Origin: Saprospiraceae bacterium
Lineage (GTDB): Bacteria; Bacteroidota; Bacteroidia; Chitinophagales; Saprospiraceae
DNA: 64,000 bases
Direction of reading: 5' to 3'
NCBI GenBank assembly: GCA_016787415.1
Contig: JAEUUT010000092.1
Span: 1 to 64,000 of the forward strand
Below, piece after piece: positions 24,915 through 33,433 of this stretch (the first letter of the stretch is position 1; each line of letters begins with the position of its first letter). Made by a program: the position numbers and the translations under genes. Below the pieces are notes generated by a model. The model did no database searches and was not told the DNA's origin. It saw only the letters and a program-made list of their open reading frames with translations.

Positions 24915-25703
24915 TTATCGCAGCCAGTTGGAAACCTGGACGATGACGAGTTCTTCAATAAAAATGAGAAACATGGAAAGTACGACGGCTGTGTTGGCAG
25001 CCTTCCCTACTCCCTGGGTGCCATTAGAAGCATAAAAACCTTTGTAGCATCCTACGGCGCCAATGGTAAATCCGAATGCAATCGCCTTGGTGAGTGAGGT
25101 ACCAATGTCGAGAAAACCAATTTGTTCGAAAGCATCAGAAATGAATGTGATAAAACTGGTTTTTTCATTTTGGTAAATATTCAAAAACGATCCCATGAGT
25201 CCCACAAAAGCACAGTACATAGCCAGCACCGGAATCATAAGCGTACTGGCCACGACACGCGTTACAACCAGGAAATCGAATGGCCTGGCGCCTGATACTT
25301 CCATGGCGTCGATTTGTTCGGTTACTTTCATGGAGCCGAGTTCGGCGCCGATATTGGAACCTACCTTTCCAGCACAAATCAGTGCCGTTACCAGCGGCGC
25401 CAGGGCTCTAATCATGGCAATAGCGATGAGTGATGGGAGCCAGGACGTGGCCCCGAATGATACCAGTGAAGGGCGCGATTGTTTGGTAAAAACAATGCCA
25501 GTCACAAACCCGGTGAGTGTGATGAGCGGCAGCGACCTGTATCCTATTTCAAAACACTGGCGAATAATTTCGTGAAAATCAAAAGGCGGGCGTATGGCCT
25601 GCCGAAATAGTCGGCCCAAGAACCGGACAGCGTCATACAGGCCAAGTGTAAGTTCTTCCCATTGGGCGCCCAGGCCGGATTGTTGTGTGGTTTCGTTTGC
25701 CAA
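24915..25703 (-). CDS. mlaE: MlaE-like ABC transporter permease
   Basis: A 262-residue permease if started at the TTG at 25703; the open frame continues to an ATG at 25850, but those 49 extra residues are cysteine-rich and unlike the family, and there is no ATG in between. The core matches MlaE: RSLPLITLTGFVTGIVFTKQ, the AGKVGSNIGAELGSMKVTEQID coupling helix, and five or six transmembrane helices. It is the first gene of mlaEFD. The start therefore decides whether a non-ATG codon is used here. Confidence 0.85.
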   Translation of the reverse strand: MANETTQQSGLGAQWEELTLGLYDAVRFLGRLFRQAIRPPFDFHEIIRQCFEIGYRSLPLITLTGFVTGIVFTKQSRPSLVSFGATSWLPSLIAIAMIRALAPLVTALICAGKVGSNIGAELGSMKVTEQIDAMEVSGARPFDFLVVTRVVASTLMIPVLAMYCAFVGLMGSFLNIYQNEKTSFITFISDAFEQIGFLDIGTSLTKAIAFGFTIGAVGCYKGFYASNGTQGVGKAANTAVVLSMFLIFIEELVIVQVSNWLR

Positions 25704-25837
25704 GGATATTCGTTTTTGAAAAATACACCTGCGAACAGCAGTATACAGGCAAACATCAAAACCTTGTGCCGGGGTAAATGCGCAACAATTGTAGAAAAAA
25801 CGCCCCGAATGCCTTTTGGTAGATAAAAAGGCAAGGC

Positions 25838-25872
25838 TTGTGGTACGCATTACCTATGCTGTGCTACTTTAG
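25838..25872 (+). promoter_or_regulatory. Candidate promoter of the amino-acid permease gene
   Basis: TTG at 25838-25840 and TACTTTAG at 25865-25872 (one base from TAnnTTTG), 24 bp apart, with a leader of about 25 bases. The same CTAC(T/C)TTAGCG string occurs before the 37779 gene. The spacing is slightly long. Confidence 0.35.
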
Positions 25873-25900
25873 CGCATTCGAACAAGACCAACCTGCTTTC

Positions 25901-27328
25901 ATGGAACAAAATCAAATTGAACAATCTACCCCGAAAGTTTCCCTCACCACCGCCACCTTCATCGTTTCGGGTAGCATGATCGGCTCCGGCATTTTTATTG
26001 TAAGCGCCGACATGAGCCGGGTGTTGGGTAGCCCATTTTTACTGATTTTGGCCTGGGCGCTGACAGGTATCATGACCCTGTTGGCAGCGCTGTCGTACGG
26101 CGAACTGGCTGGTATGTTCCCCAAAAGCGGCGGGCAATACCAGTATTTGAAAGAATCCTATGGTCAGATGGTGGCCTTTCTATTTGGCTGGGCCATGTTT
26201 GCGGTTATCCAAAGCGGCACAATTGCAGCTGTAGCCGTTGCGTTTGCCAAGTTTACGGGCGTTTTGGTGCCTACGCTTGGCCCTGACAATATCCTGGCCG
26301 ACCTGGGTTTTGTGCGCATTTCCGCAGCACAACTACTGGCTATTGCTTCCCTGTTTGTGCTTACCTGGCTGAATACGCGCGGCCTGAAAACAGGGGCTCT
26401 TATCCAGAATGTGCTGACGACCCTCAAAGCCCTGGCATTGGGCCTGCTTATCATTTTAGGCCTGCTTGTTTTTAGAAATCCGGAAGTGGTAGCCCTTAAT
26501 TTTGATAATTTTTTCATCAATATCAAATCCACCGAAACATGGGGATTGGTAGGGATCGGTTCGGCGCTGGGGGTTGCCATGGTGGGTTCGCTGTTCAGCA
26601 GCGATGCCTGGAACAACGTCACTTTTATTGCCGGTGAAATCGAAAACCCGAAGCGAAATGTACCCCTGGCACTGGCGTTTGGCGTCATTGGTGTAACGAT
26701 ATTGTACATGCTTGCCAACTTCGCTTACCTGTGTATTCTTCCATTCTGGGGAGATGCTTCCGGTGCCGACGTACTCAGTAAAGGCATTCAACATGCTACC
26801 CAGGACCGTGTAGGTACGGCTGCGCTCACGGCCATGCTGGGTCTGGGCGGCGGTGTCATTATGGCCATCATCATCATGATTTCAACCTTTGGATGCAACA
26901 ACGGCCTGGTCTTGTCAGGCGCTCGTTTGTACCGCTCCATGGCAACGGACGGACTGTTTTTTGAAAAAATGAAGGAACTCAACGCCAATGGCGTGCCCGG
27001 ATTCGCATTATGGGTACAATTCATCTGGTGTTCGGTGTTGTGCCTCTCGGGAAAATACGGCGATCTGCTCGATTATGTTATGTTTGCTGTGATGCTGTTC
27101 TACATTCTCACAGTAGCCGGCATTTACATTCTACGGAAAAAACGCCCCGAACTGGAGCGCCCCTACAAGGCATTCGGATATCCGTATTTACCCATTCTCT
27201 ACATGGTAATGGCAGCCTTGTTTACTGTCAACTTGCTGTTTACGAAGCCGCAGTTTACTATTCCGGGTTTGGTCATTGTGGGCCTGGGGTTTCCGCTGTA
27301 TTTCTGGGCAAAAGGCAGAATCAAATAA
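25901..27328 (+). CDS. APC-family amino-acid permease
   Basis: A 475-residue transporter when started at MEQNQIEQST (25901). About twelve transmembrane helices; helix 1 carries the substrate-binding GSMIGSGIFI motif of the LAT/CAT branch of the APC superfamily, and the helix 6 region reads GSLFSSDAWNNVTFIAGE. It would import or exchange amino acids at the inner membrane; the substrate is not evident. The DUF1349 lipoprotein gene follows after 12 bp, suggesting co-transcription. Confidence 0.88.
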   Translation: MEQNQIEQSTPKVSLTTATFIVSGSMIGSGIFIVSADMSRVLGSPFLLILAWALTGIMTLLAALSYGELAGMFPKSGGQYQYLKESYGQMVAFLFGWAMFAVIQSGTIAAVAVAFAKFTGVLVPTLGPDNILADLGFVRISAAQLLAIASLFVLTWLNTRGLKTGALIQNVLTTLKALALGLLIILGLLVFRNPEVVALNFDNFFINIKSTETWGLVGIGSALGVAMVGSLFSSDAWNNVTFIAGEIENPKRNVPLALAFGVIGVTILYMLANFAYLCILPFWGDASGADVLSKGIQHATQDRVGTAALTAMLGLGGGVIMAIIIMISTFGCNNGLVLSGARLYRSMATDGLFFEKMKELNANGVPGFALWVQFIWCSVLCLSGKYGDLLDYVMFAVMLFYILTVAGIYILRKKRPELERPYKAFGYPYLPILYMVMAALFTVNLLFTKPQFTIPGLVIVGLGFPLYFWAKGRIK

Positions 27329-27340
27329 ATTTCTAAACAC

Positions 27341-28027
27341 ATGGAACGCCATCTTATTCTTCTCTCTTTTGCACTGGCTACCCTGCTTGGCTGTGGTAAA
27401 ACCCAGGAACCTCCACAACAGCCATCCCGGAAAATATTCTGGGAATTTACCGAAAGTCTGAACAATGCCGAGGCGCAAACCACCCAAACGGCGGACGGCA
27501 AACTGGTAATTACTTCCGGCCCGGAAACGGACTATTTTATTGAACCTGGCGCCCCACCCTATGAAAAAGCCAATGCACCGCTGCTGTTGAGAACGGTAGA
27601 TAACACTCGGCCATTTACTTTTTCCTGCAAAACTATCCCGGTGCACCAGGTGAAATACGATGCAGGCATGGCATTTCTTTATGTAAATGAAAAACAATGG
27701 CTGAAATTCGCCTTCGAGGCCGATGAAAGGCTGCACAAACGCCTGGTAACCGTAAAAACTCGAGATTTTTCGGACGATAACAACCACGACGCCGTAGATA
27801 GCAGCGCTGTGTACCTCAAAATATCTTCCGATACAAAAGTGGTCGGGTTTTACTATTCCCTGAATGGCGCGGAGTGGCAACTGGTGCGCGTATTCAAAAA
27901 CGAATATCCGGCCATGCTGAAAATTGGCGTGGGCGCTCAGTCGCCTGCCGGGCAGGGCAACAAAGCCACATTTGAAGATTTTCGGTTTTCAGAGGAAAGT
28001 GTGAAGGATTTCAGGATGGGTATTTAG
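27341..28027 (+). CDS. DUF1349-family lipoprotein
   Basis: A 228-residue protein with a lipoprotein signal (LSFALATLLGC, lipidated C20 or so). The mature part has the concanavalin-like fold of DUF1349: FSCKTIPVHQVKYDAGMAFLYVNEKQWLKFAFE and a terminal ATFEDFRFSE strand. Such domains often bind carbohydrate, but many lack catalytic residues and activity here is unknown. It lies 12 bp behind the permease and ends two bases before the convergent channel gene. Confidence 0.82.
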   Translation: MERHLILLSFALATLLGCGKTQEPPQQPSRKIFWEFTESLNNAEAQTTQTADGKLVITSGPETDYFIEPGAPPYEKANAPLLLRTVDNTRPFTFSCKTIPVHQVKYDAGMAFLYVNEKQWLKFAFEADERLHKRLVTVKTRDFSDDNNHDAVDSSAVYLKISSDTKVVGFYYSLNGAEWQLVRVFKNEYPAMLKIGVGAQSPAGQGNKATFEDFRFSEESVKDFRMGI

Positions 28028-28029
28028 GT

Positions 28030-28974
28030 CTACCCTCCCAACAAGGCCATTCCAATCAACACCACATTTGCCAGTACATACAGCGAAAAAATAAACGCAT
28101 ACGAACGCCGGTCGAATTGACGCGAACGCTGCTCTTCCCCGTTTTTCCACATGCGCAGCGAAATGACAGAAAATACAATGCAGATCAGCAAAAACACATA
28201 GGTCAGGATATGCAGTTTATCAACCAGTGTGAATGTAGTGGATTGTGGTAAAATGGAATCCACGATGTACTTGTTGCCTACGGCCGCGAATAGCCCGCCT
28301 ACGGAAAGTCCAAACCGTGGGTCTACCTCGATGGGGTCGATAAAAAAGACCAGCGAGGAGATAAAAAACGCCACGTACAATCCGGTAAACAGAGAGAAAA
28401 ACAGTCCCCAACTTTTGCGCTTGATGGTCATGTCGAGCGAAGCATACGGATATTCGCTGCTGCCAGTGAGTGTAGGGTCGCCGTAGGTGGTGGGGTATTT
28501 TTTGACGCCGGTGCTGACGTGAAACGACTCTATCACCCAGTTCGACAATTTCACCTGTGCATCGTATCGCGTATTGGCTGTGTCTGCCACATATACGACG
28601 GCATTGATGTCGTAGTTACTGTCTTCCAGTTCGATACGCATCGTTTGCTCATCGAATGGAAAGCGACGAATATCCCAGTCTTTTTTGATAACCGCATGCA
28701 CCTTTTTGCTGGCCCAGCAGGTGCCGCCTTTGATTTCAAAAAAAGAAAGGCTGCTGTCGACCTCCTTGGCATTCGACACTTCGAGCGATTCCAGGGGCTT
28801 GAGCAACGAATCCTGGTAGTTGAACCACACCCAGAATTCGGTGGAAAAACTCTTTTCGCTCAGGTTGATGTCGTACAGGTCGTTGATGTACGCACCAATT
28901 TTCACCGTATCGGCCTGGGCTTGCACCCACCCGAGGCTGCCAGCAAAAAGCAGGAGGGATAAAAGGTATTTCAT
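28030..28974 (-). CDS. Prokaryotic pentameric ligand-gated ion channel homologue
   Basis: A 314-residue protein with the complete Cys-loop-superfamily layout. A signal peptide (1-20) and beta-sandwich ligand-binding domain (21-188) contain the conserved RRFPFDEQTMRIELED loop (FPFDEQ at 105-110). Four transmembrane helices follow: M1 189-213, M2 220-242 (FGLSVGGLFAAVGNKYIVDS, pore-lining), M3 253-273, M4 291-313. As in other bacterial members, the disulfide of the eukaryotic Cys-loop is absent. The M3-M4 linker is short, about 17 residues, as in GLIC and ELIC. Ligand and ion selectivity are unknown. A small gene of unknown function lies 12 bp upstream. Confidence 0.88.
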   Translation of the reverse strand: MKYLLSLLLFAGSLGWVQAQADTVKIGAYINDLYDINLSEKSFSTEFWVWFNYQDSLLKPLESLEVSNAKEVDSSLSFFEIKGGTCWASKKVHAVIKKDWDIRRFPFDEQTMRIELEDSNYDINAVVYVADTANTRYDAQVKLSNWVIESFHVSTGVKKYPTTYGDPTLTGSSEYPYASLDMTIKRKSWGLFFSLFTGLYVAFFISSLVFFIDPIEVDPRFGLSVGGLFAAVGNKYIVDSILPQSTTFTLVDKLHILTYVFLLICIVFSVISLRMWKNGEEQRSRQFDRRSYAFIFSLYVLANVVLIGMALLGG

Positions 28975-28986
28975 ATGGAGGCGTGA

Positions 28987-29268
28987 TCAGGATTCATACT
29001 CGATAGTGGCTTCGCCATTGGCAATTCGAAGGCAGGCTTGTTTCCCTTCTGAACCATTGGGGTAAATACGCTGATAAAAACGCACTTCCGTGCTGTCGTC
29101 CGACCATTTAATGTCGCCGGCATCATGGTCGCCGGGAGCATCGTACAACACGCGTTTGGTGTCGGCTTCTACCAGCGTTGGGCTGCACACCCACAGCGAC
29201 ATGCGCATTTCATTACAACTCAGGTAGAGGATGTATTTGCCATTTGGAGAGGGAAATTCTTCGCCCAT
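28987..29268 (-). CDS. Small hypothetical protein upstream of the channel gene
   Basis: A 93-residue soluble protein without a signal peptide. SPNGKYILYLSC and IKWSDDSTEVRFY look like blades of a WD40/TolB-type propeller, but the chain is too short for a full one. Its end lies 12 bp before the channel gene on the same strand, so the two may be co-expressed. Support comes from spacing and protein-like composition only. Confidence 0.5.
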   Translation of the reverse strand: MGEEFPSPNGKYILYLSCNEMRMSLWVCSPTLVEADTKRVLYDAPGDHDAGDIKWSDDSTEVRFYQRIYPNGSEGKQACLRIANGEATIEYES

Positions 29269-29297
29269 ATCAATAAATTTAATGATATTATATGTTC

Positions 29298-29379
29298 ACT
29301 CTACGCTTTGTGTCCTTTGTGCAATCCTTTGTGTCCTTCGTGTTTAAAAATTTTAACACAAGGACACAAAGCGTAGAGT
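29298..29379. repeat. Palindrome, GTGTCCTT family (internally shortened copy)
   Basis: Arms 29298-29321 and 29357-29379 pair over 18 bp plus 5 bp after one bulge. The left side carries the whole GTGTCCTTTGTGCAATCC series found at 31704, but the right side lacks roughly 25 bases of it. It lies between rsmD and the small hypothetical gene. Confidence 0.88.
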
Positions 29380-29387
29380 TGCCTGGA

Positions 29388-29927
29388 TTAAGGTCTGAAA
29401 AAACTGAAAATCGTTTTGCCATAATTCCGCACATCCACCAGATTCGGATGTTCCAGAAAATCATGGTGTGGGTTGTGTTCCAGTACAAACAAGCCATCCG
29501 ACACCAGCAAATTCTTTTCAAAAATCAGGTTGGGGATAATATCTATGGTAGGGAGCGCATACGGCGGCCCGGCAAAGATGTAATCGTACTGCGCGGTTGC
29601 GTGTTCGATAAACTTGAACACATCCATCTGCATGATTTTCAATTGCGCTTCTATTCCGAGCGTCTGAATGGTTTTACGTACAAACCGAACGGCATCAGGA
29701 AATTTATCTACATACGTCACATCCTCACAACCCCGCGAAATAAATTCATAACTGTGGCTGCCCGTGCCGCCAAACAAATCGAGCACTTTGGAGGCTTCGA
29801 AATCGAGTTGGTTGTTCAGGATATTGAACAGGGCCTCCTTGGCATAGTCCGTGGTCGGTCGTGTAGGCCAGTGGTCGGCAGGTGGTGTGAAACGTCGGCC
29901 CTTGAATTTGCCTCCAATAATGCGCAT
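29388..29927 (-). CDS. rsmD: RsmD-family 16S rRNA (guanine-966-N2)-methyltransferase
   Basis: A 179-residue class I methyltransferase. The N-terminus MRIIGGKFKGRRFTPP and the TTDYAKEALFNIL helix are diagnostic for RsmD. The SAM-binding motif is LDLFGGTGSHS and the acidic motif VTYVDKFPDA. The catalytic (D/N)PPY motif is IFAGPPYAL here, with glycine in the first position; this may be a lineage variant. It modifies 16S rRNA during small-subunit assembly. DUF3822 lies directly upstream, a pairing known in this phylum. Confidence 0.88.
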   Translation of the reverse strand: MRIIGGKFKGRRFTPPADHWPTRPTTDYAKEALFNILNNQLDFEASKVLDLFGGTGSHSYEFISRGCEDVTYVDKFPDAVRFVRKTIQTLGIEAQLKIMQMDVFKFIEHATAQYDYIFAGPPYALPTIDIIPNLIFEKNLLVSDGLFVLEHNPHHDFLEHPNLVDVRNYGKTIFSFFRP

Positions 29928-29963
29928 ATCGTAACGGTAATTTTGAGTGCTGAAAATGGAATC

Positions 29964-30800
29964 CTACAACAGACTGAACACCTCGAACCAGTAATGAGCA
30001 GGTAGTTCCACGGCGCTTTGCGGCAATTGAATGGACGATGGCAAAGGTGAAAAACGCAGCGTCCGGAAGTAGCGTTTCAACTGACGGAAAATTTCGGAAT
30101 CTTCCACCAGGCTGCCGCTGAGCATCAGGGGCAATTCCTGCGGATTCAGTTTGAACTGGTCATACGCCAGCAGGATGTAGTATAGTGCATCATTGGCGTG
30201 CTGATATTCAAAACTATTGAAAAACAGCAGATTACGCCGCTCAAACACGGCTATTTGCAGACTCTGAAACCTGAAGTGTACAAATACCTGGTGGTCGGAA
30301 AAATCTGCCAGGTGGTGAAAATTTTGCAACAAAGCCCCTGCCAGGTGTTGCGACGAATCGCCTTCCGGTCGGTGCTGCTCACTCCAGGTATGCAGCGAAG
30401 CCTCGATGGCATACACCAGAAAACAGTCGAATACTGACAGTGATTCATACCCGTAGTGGTTTTGCCCACCGGCGGGCAGCAGAATCTGAAAATAATCGTT
30501 CAGGTGATCGGGATGAAACAAACGGCGGGGCACCAGCGTGGCCTGCGGTTCGGCCCAGGCCCAGGTGGTTTGCCGAAACGACCATTGCAGCACAGGCTCC
30601 TGACCCATCACCATACGGATGTGCTGCTCGGTAGGCCCGGGGCCCTGAAAATGCCAGGCTTGCAAGGCCCACACCTCTCCTGTCTCCGACAATACAGCTA
30701 GGTGTAGTCCTCCGGCGCCTACGGTCAATAGTCGGCGAGCGGTGGCGGCTGTATCGGCATTCAGGCGCTTGTCTACAAAAGAAAAAACGGATTTATCCAT
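29964..30800 (-). CDS. DUF3822 family protein
   Basis: A 278-residue cytoplasmic protein matching DUF3822, with an actin-like/ASKHA-type fold suggested by repeated strands (HLAVLSETGEVWALQAWHF, LQIAVFERRNLLFFNSFEY) and the terminal PLMLSGSLVEDSEIF. It is encoded beside rsmD, 36 bp upstream on the same strand, as is usual in Bacteroidota. Function unknown. Confidence 0.78.
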   Translation of the reverse strand: MDKSVFSFVDKRLNADTAATARRLLTVGAGGLHLAVLSETGEVWALQAWHFQGPGPTEQHIRMVMGQEPVLQWSFRQTTWAWAEPQATLVPRRLFHPDHLNDYFQILLPAGGQNHYGYESLSVFDCFLVYAIEASLHTWSEQHRPEGDSSQHLAGALLQNFHHLADFSDHQVFVHFRFQSLQIAVFERRNLLFFNSFEYQHANDALYYILLAYDQFKLNPQELPLMLSGSLVEDSEIFRQLKRYFRTLRFSPLPSSIQLPQSAVELPAHYWFEVFSLL

Positions 30801-30890
30801 GCTAAAAAAGAACGGAAACCTGAATTCGGCACCGTCATTGCGTAAAAGCGCGTGAATGTACTGCGAATTCGGATTTCCGACTGTATTTTA

Positions 30891-31118
30891 GTTTGGGATG
30901 GGGGTTTGGCTTCGCCAAACGGGGGCTTTGGATTGGGCGGATAAAGCGGATTTTATTGATTCCCAGTGGCCTGACGGCCACTTTATTTTGATGATTCCTG
31001 CCTTCGGCAGTCATGTGGATTAAAAAATAGGAAAGAATAAAGTGGCCGTCAGGCCACAAAATCAATTTAATCCGCAGAATCAATATAATCCCAAATCTCG
31101 TTTGGCGAAAGCCAAACA
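30891..31118. repeat. Multi-hairpin palindromic element, related to the one at 56800
   Basis: Nested hairpins fill most of a 323-bp gap. Outer hairpins GTTTGGC/GCCAAAC occur at both ends (30904-30920 and 31100-31117); AGTGGCC/GGCCACT hairpins lie at 30965-30982 and 31041-31057; a CTGCC/GGCAG hairpin (30998-31010) forms the apex. GCGGATAAAGCGGATTT and GTGGCC words are shared with the 56800 element, so both are members of one family. No ORF in this gap is credible. Confidence 0.85.
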
Positions 31119-31123
31119 TCTCA

Positions 31124-31516
31124 CTAAGCCTTGCTCTCCCCTATTTTGCAAGACCCATTGTACCGCGCCCCTTCTTCCACCACCATGGTTTTGGCTGTGA
31201 TATTGCCTTCAATGACAGCGGAATCCATCAGGTGCAGGGCTTCCTTGATAAACAGGTCGCCTTTGATTTTGCCTTTGATAGCGGCGTCACGGGCATGGAT
31301 ATTGCCTTGTACATAACTGGTGTCGCCCATGACAAAACGTTTGTCGACCTTCACTTCGCCGTGGATAGCGCCGTCGAGCCGCACATTTTCATTGCAGGCA
31401 AACGAACCTTCTATAACGGTGCCTTTTGCAATGACGGTGGTGGCTGATCCTTCTTTGTCGGCGCCGATCAGGGTGCTGGCGGCAGGGCTCTTTTCTTTGG
31501 TATTGCTTCCAAACAT
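31124..31516 (-). CDS. Bactofilin (polymer-forming cytoskeletal protein)
   Basis: A 130-residue bactofilin when started at MFGSNTKEKSP (31516); the 35 upstream codons read unlike the family. The right-handed beta-helix core runs from about 28 to 118 with regular hydrophobic turns (TVIAKGTVIEGSFACNENVRLDGAIHGEVKV). Disordered ends flank it. Bactofilins polymerise without nucleotide and organise cell shape, stalks or envelope enzymes. No M23 peptidase partner is adjacent. The multi-hairpin repeat lies just downstream. Confidence 0.9.
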   Translation of the reverse strand: MFGSNTKEKSPAASTLIGADKEGSATTVIAKGTVIEGSFACNENVRLDGAIHGEVKVDKRFVMGDTSYVQGNIHARDAAIKGKIKGDLFIKEALHLMDSAVIEGNITAKTMVVEEGARYNGSCKIGESKA

Positions 31517-31630
31517 AGAAAACAGGTGATTTGAAATTTTCGGATAGTATGTTTTGATTCTACCCCACCAGGGCGGGATGTGTTCTAAACAACAAAGAAT
31601 CATGCCAATTCCGGCGGCCATGCTATCCTG

Positions 31631-31663
31631 TTGTGGTCAAGCGTTGCAAAAGTCGTATTTTTG
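31631..31663 (+). promoter_or_regulatory. Candidate promoter of tsaD
   Basis: TTG at 31631-31633, a 22-bp spacer and TATTTTTG at 31656-31663. If used, the tsaD transcript starts near 31667 and its 5' leader contains the whole GTGTCCTT-family hairpin at 31704-31807. Confidence 0.45.
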
Positions 31664-31703
31664 TGCGATCAAATACTATTAAATACAAATATGTTTTTTG
31701 TCT

Positions 31704-31807
31704 ACTCTCCGCTTAGTGTCCTTCGTGCAATCCTTTGTGTCCTTAGTGTTAAAATTTTTAAACACGAAGGACACAAAGGATTGCACGAAGGACACTAAGT
31801 GGAGAGT
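31704..31807. repeat. Palindrome, GTGTCCTT family (47-bp stem)
   Basis: Arms 31704-31750 and 31761-31807 pair over 47 bp with two mismatches and a ten-base AT-only loop. Words such as GTGTCCTTCGTG and CAATCCTTTGTG repeat along the arm. It lies between divergent genes, 17 bp before the tsaD start codon, so it cannot serve as a gene-end terminator for either one. Confidence 0.93.
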
Positions 31808-31824
31808 GGGCTGGATACTCGAAT

Positions 31825-32817
31825 ATGAGCATTACCATTTTAGCCATAGAATCCTCCTGCGATGACACCTCTGCTGCCATCATTCGCGACGGCGAGGTAT
31901 TATCCAATTGTATTGCCAATCAGGAGGCCCATCGCCAGTACGGCGGTGTGGTGCCAGAAGTAGCCTCACGCGCACACCAGGCCAATATTGTTCCGGTAGT
32001 CGACCTGGCCCTGAACAAAGCGGGCGTTCGGAAAGAAGACATCGGTGCAGTAGCCTTCACCCGTGGCCCCGGCTTGCTGGGATCCTTGCTTGTGGGCACT
32101 TCTTTTGCCAAAGCCTATGCACTCAGTTACGGTCTGCCGCTGATAGAAGTGAACCACATGCACGCGCATGTGCTGGCGCATTTTGCGGAAAACCCCAAAC
32201 CTGCATTTCCCTTTCTGTGCCTGACAGTGAGTGGCGGCCACACCCAGATTGTGCTCGTACGCGATTACCTCGATATGGAAGTGATTGGCGAAACCCTCGA
32301 CGATGCAGCCGGCGAAGCCTTCGACAAAACGGGGAAAATACTCAACCTCGGCTACCCTGCCGGGCCTGTGATCGACAAATTAGCCAGGGAAGGAACACCG
32401 CGTTTCGCTTTCCCGGAGCCCGCTATTGCTGCCTACAACTTTAGTTTCAGTGGCTTGAAAACCAGCATTTTATATTTTCTGAAAAAGGAAATGGCTGCCA
32501 ATCCGGATTTTATCACGGAAAACCTGAACGACATCTGCGCGTCGGTGCAGCAGAGTATCATCACCATCCTGTTGAAAAAACTGCGGAAAGCAGCCCGCGA
32601 AACCGGTATTCGGGAAATCGCCATTGCCGGGGGCGTGAGCGCCAACTCGGGCCTGCGCCGTGCCCTGGAAGAAATGGGCGCCCGAGAAGGCTGGAATACC
32701 TACATCCCTGCTTTTCAATATTGCACCGACAATGCGGGCATGATTGGCGTGGCGGCGTACTACAAATACCTGAAAGGGGAATTTTGTTCGCAGGATGCGG
32801 TGCCCTTTGCGCGGTAG
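31825..32817 (+). CDS. tsaD: TsaD, tRNA N6-adenosine threonylcarbamoyltransferase
   Basis: A 330-residue Kae1/YgjD-type enzyme, which with TsaB and TsaE adds threonylcarbamoyl to A37 of ANN-decoding tRNAs. The N-terminus ILAIESSCDDTSAAI is the ASKHA phosphate motif; HMHAHVLAH holds the metal-binding histidines; SGGHTQIV and GGVSANSGLR are family marks. Its leader contains a large hairpin. A minus-strand terminator begins seven bases past its stop. Confidence 0.95.
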   Translation: MSITILAIESSCDDTSAAIIRDGEVLSNCIANQEAHRQYGGVVPEVASRAHQANIVPVVDLALNKAGVRKEDIGAVAFTRGPGLLGSLLVGTSFAKAYALSYGLPLIEVNHMHAHVLAHFAENPKPAFPFLCLTVSGGHTQIVLVRDYLDMEVIGETLDDAAGEAFDKTGKILNLGYPAGPVIDKLAREGTPRFAFPEPAIAAYNFSFSGLKTSILYFLKKEMAANPDFITENLNDICASVQQSIITILLKKLRKAARETGIREIAIAGGVSANSGLRRALEEMGAREGWNTYIPAFQYCTDNAGMIGVAAYYKYLKGEFCSQDAVPFAR

Positions 32818-32823
32818 CGCCAT

Positions 32824-32861
32824 AAAAAAAGCCGCCCCGCAAGACACGCTTGCGAGACGGC
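32824..32861 (-). terminator. Strong minus-strand intrinsic terminator in the tsaD 3' gap
   Basis: On the minus strand a 13-bp stem (32861-32849 with 32843-32831, two G-U wobbles, five-base loop) runs into seven uridines (32830-32824). Read on the plus strand the same stem has two C-A mismatches and no U-tract, so it serves minus-strand transcription coming from the 830-bp gap. Confidence 0.75.
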
Positions 32862-33430
32862 AACTCACATCATTTGGTAACCAACAAAACTGTTGACTCT
32901 AACAGGGTTTTGTGTTTTCAAAAGGTTGTTTTCACTGGTTATGCGGGATCGGCCCAAGGGGAGGCCTCACAATTGGGATCATACAGGGTTGTATGACGGA
33001 ATTTGGGAATGGTTTTGGGAAGTGTGTTTTCAAAGGTGGTTTTTTGGGGCGAGGTAGAAATCATGTATTGCTACAATCATTCAAGTTCATGCACACATTT
33101 TCAATTGGTTTGGGTGGTTTCCCGGGGAAGGGTGTTGTTTGGCTCGAGATTAGGCATTCGGGGTAGCAAATGGCTTTTGTCTCATGGTTTTCATGTCGAA
33201 GCGTTCAAGCGAAACCCTGACAGTGGTCCGTCGTCGGCCCCCGCCTATTGACTTTTATCGGAGACACTGCCAGGTTTGAACTCGCTCGGGTTGGTTTGGG
33301 AGGTTTTTGGAAGGGGTTTATGGTTTGTTGGAAGTCAGTGGTTTTCTGGGTCTTCCGGCTTTTTGGTTATCTGCCGAGGTATTCCTTTGAGTACCGCGGC
33401 GTCGCATACTGTTTCATTCCGTTTTTGATA
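32824..33430 (-). ncRNA. Candidate long non-coding RNA (about 600 nt)
   Basis: The 833 bp between tsaD and the next gene hold no credible ORF on either strand. A promoter-like TTTG-N21-CATCTTTG (33466-33434, minus) and the terminator at 32861-32824 would bracket a transcript of about 607 nt that is visibly A/C-rich. Only short peptides could be encoded, for instance MKQYATPRYSKEYLGR near its 5' end. I looked for RNase P RNA, tmRNA, 6S and SRP RNA hallmarks and saw none. Small hairpins are present (for example CATACA/TGTATG at 32980-32995). The call rests on the two bracketing signals and on the lack of ORFs. Confidence 0.4.
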
Positions 33431-33433
33431 GGA

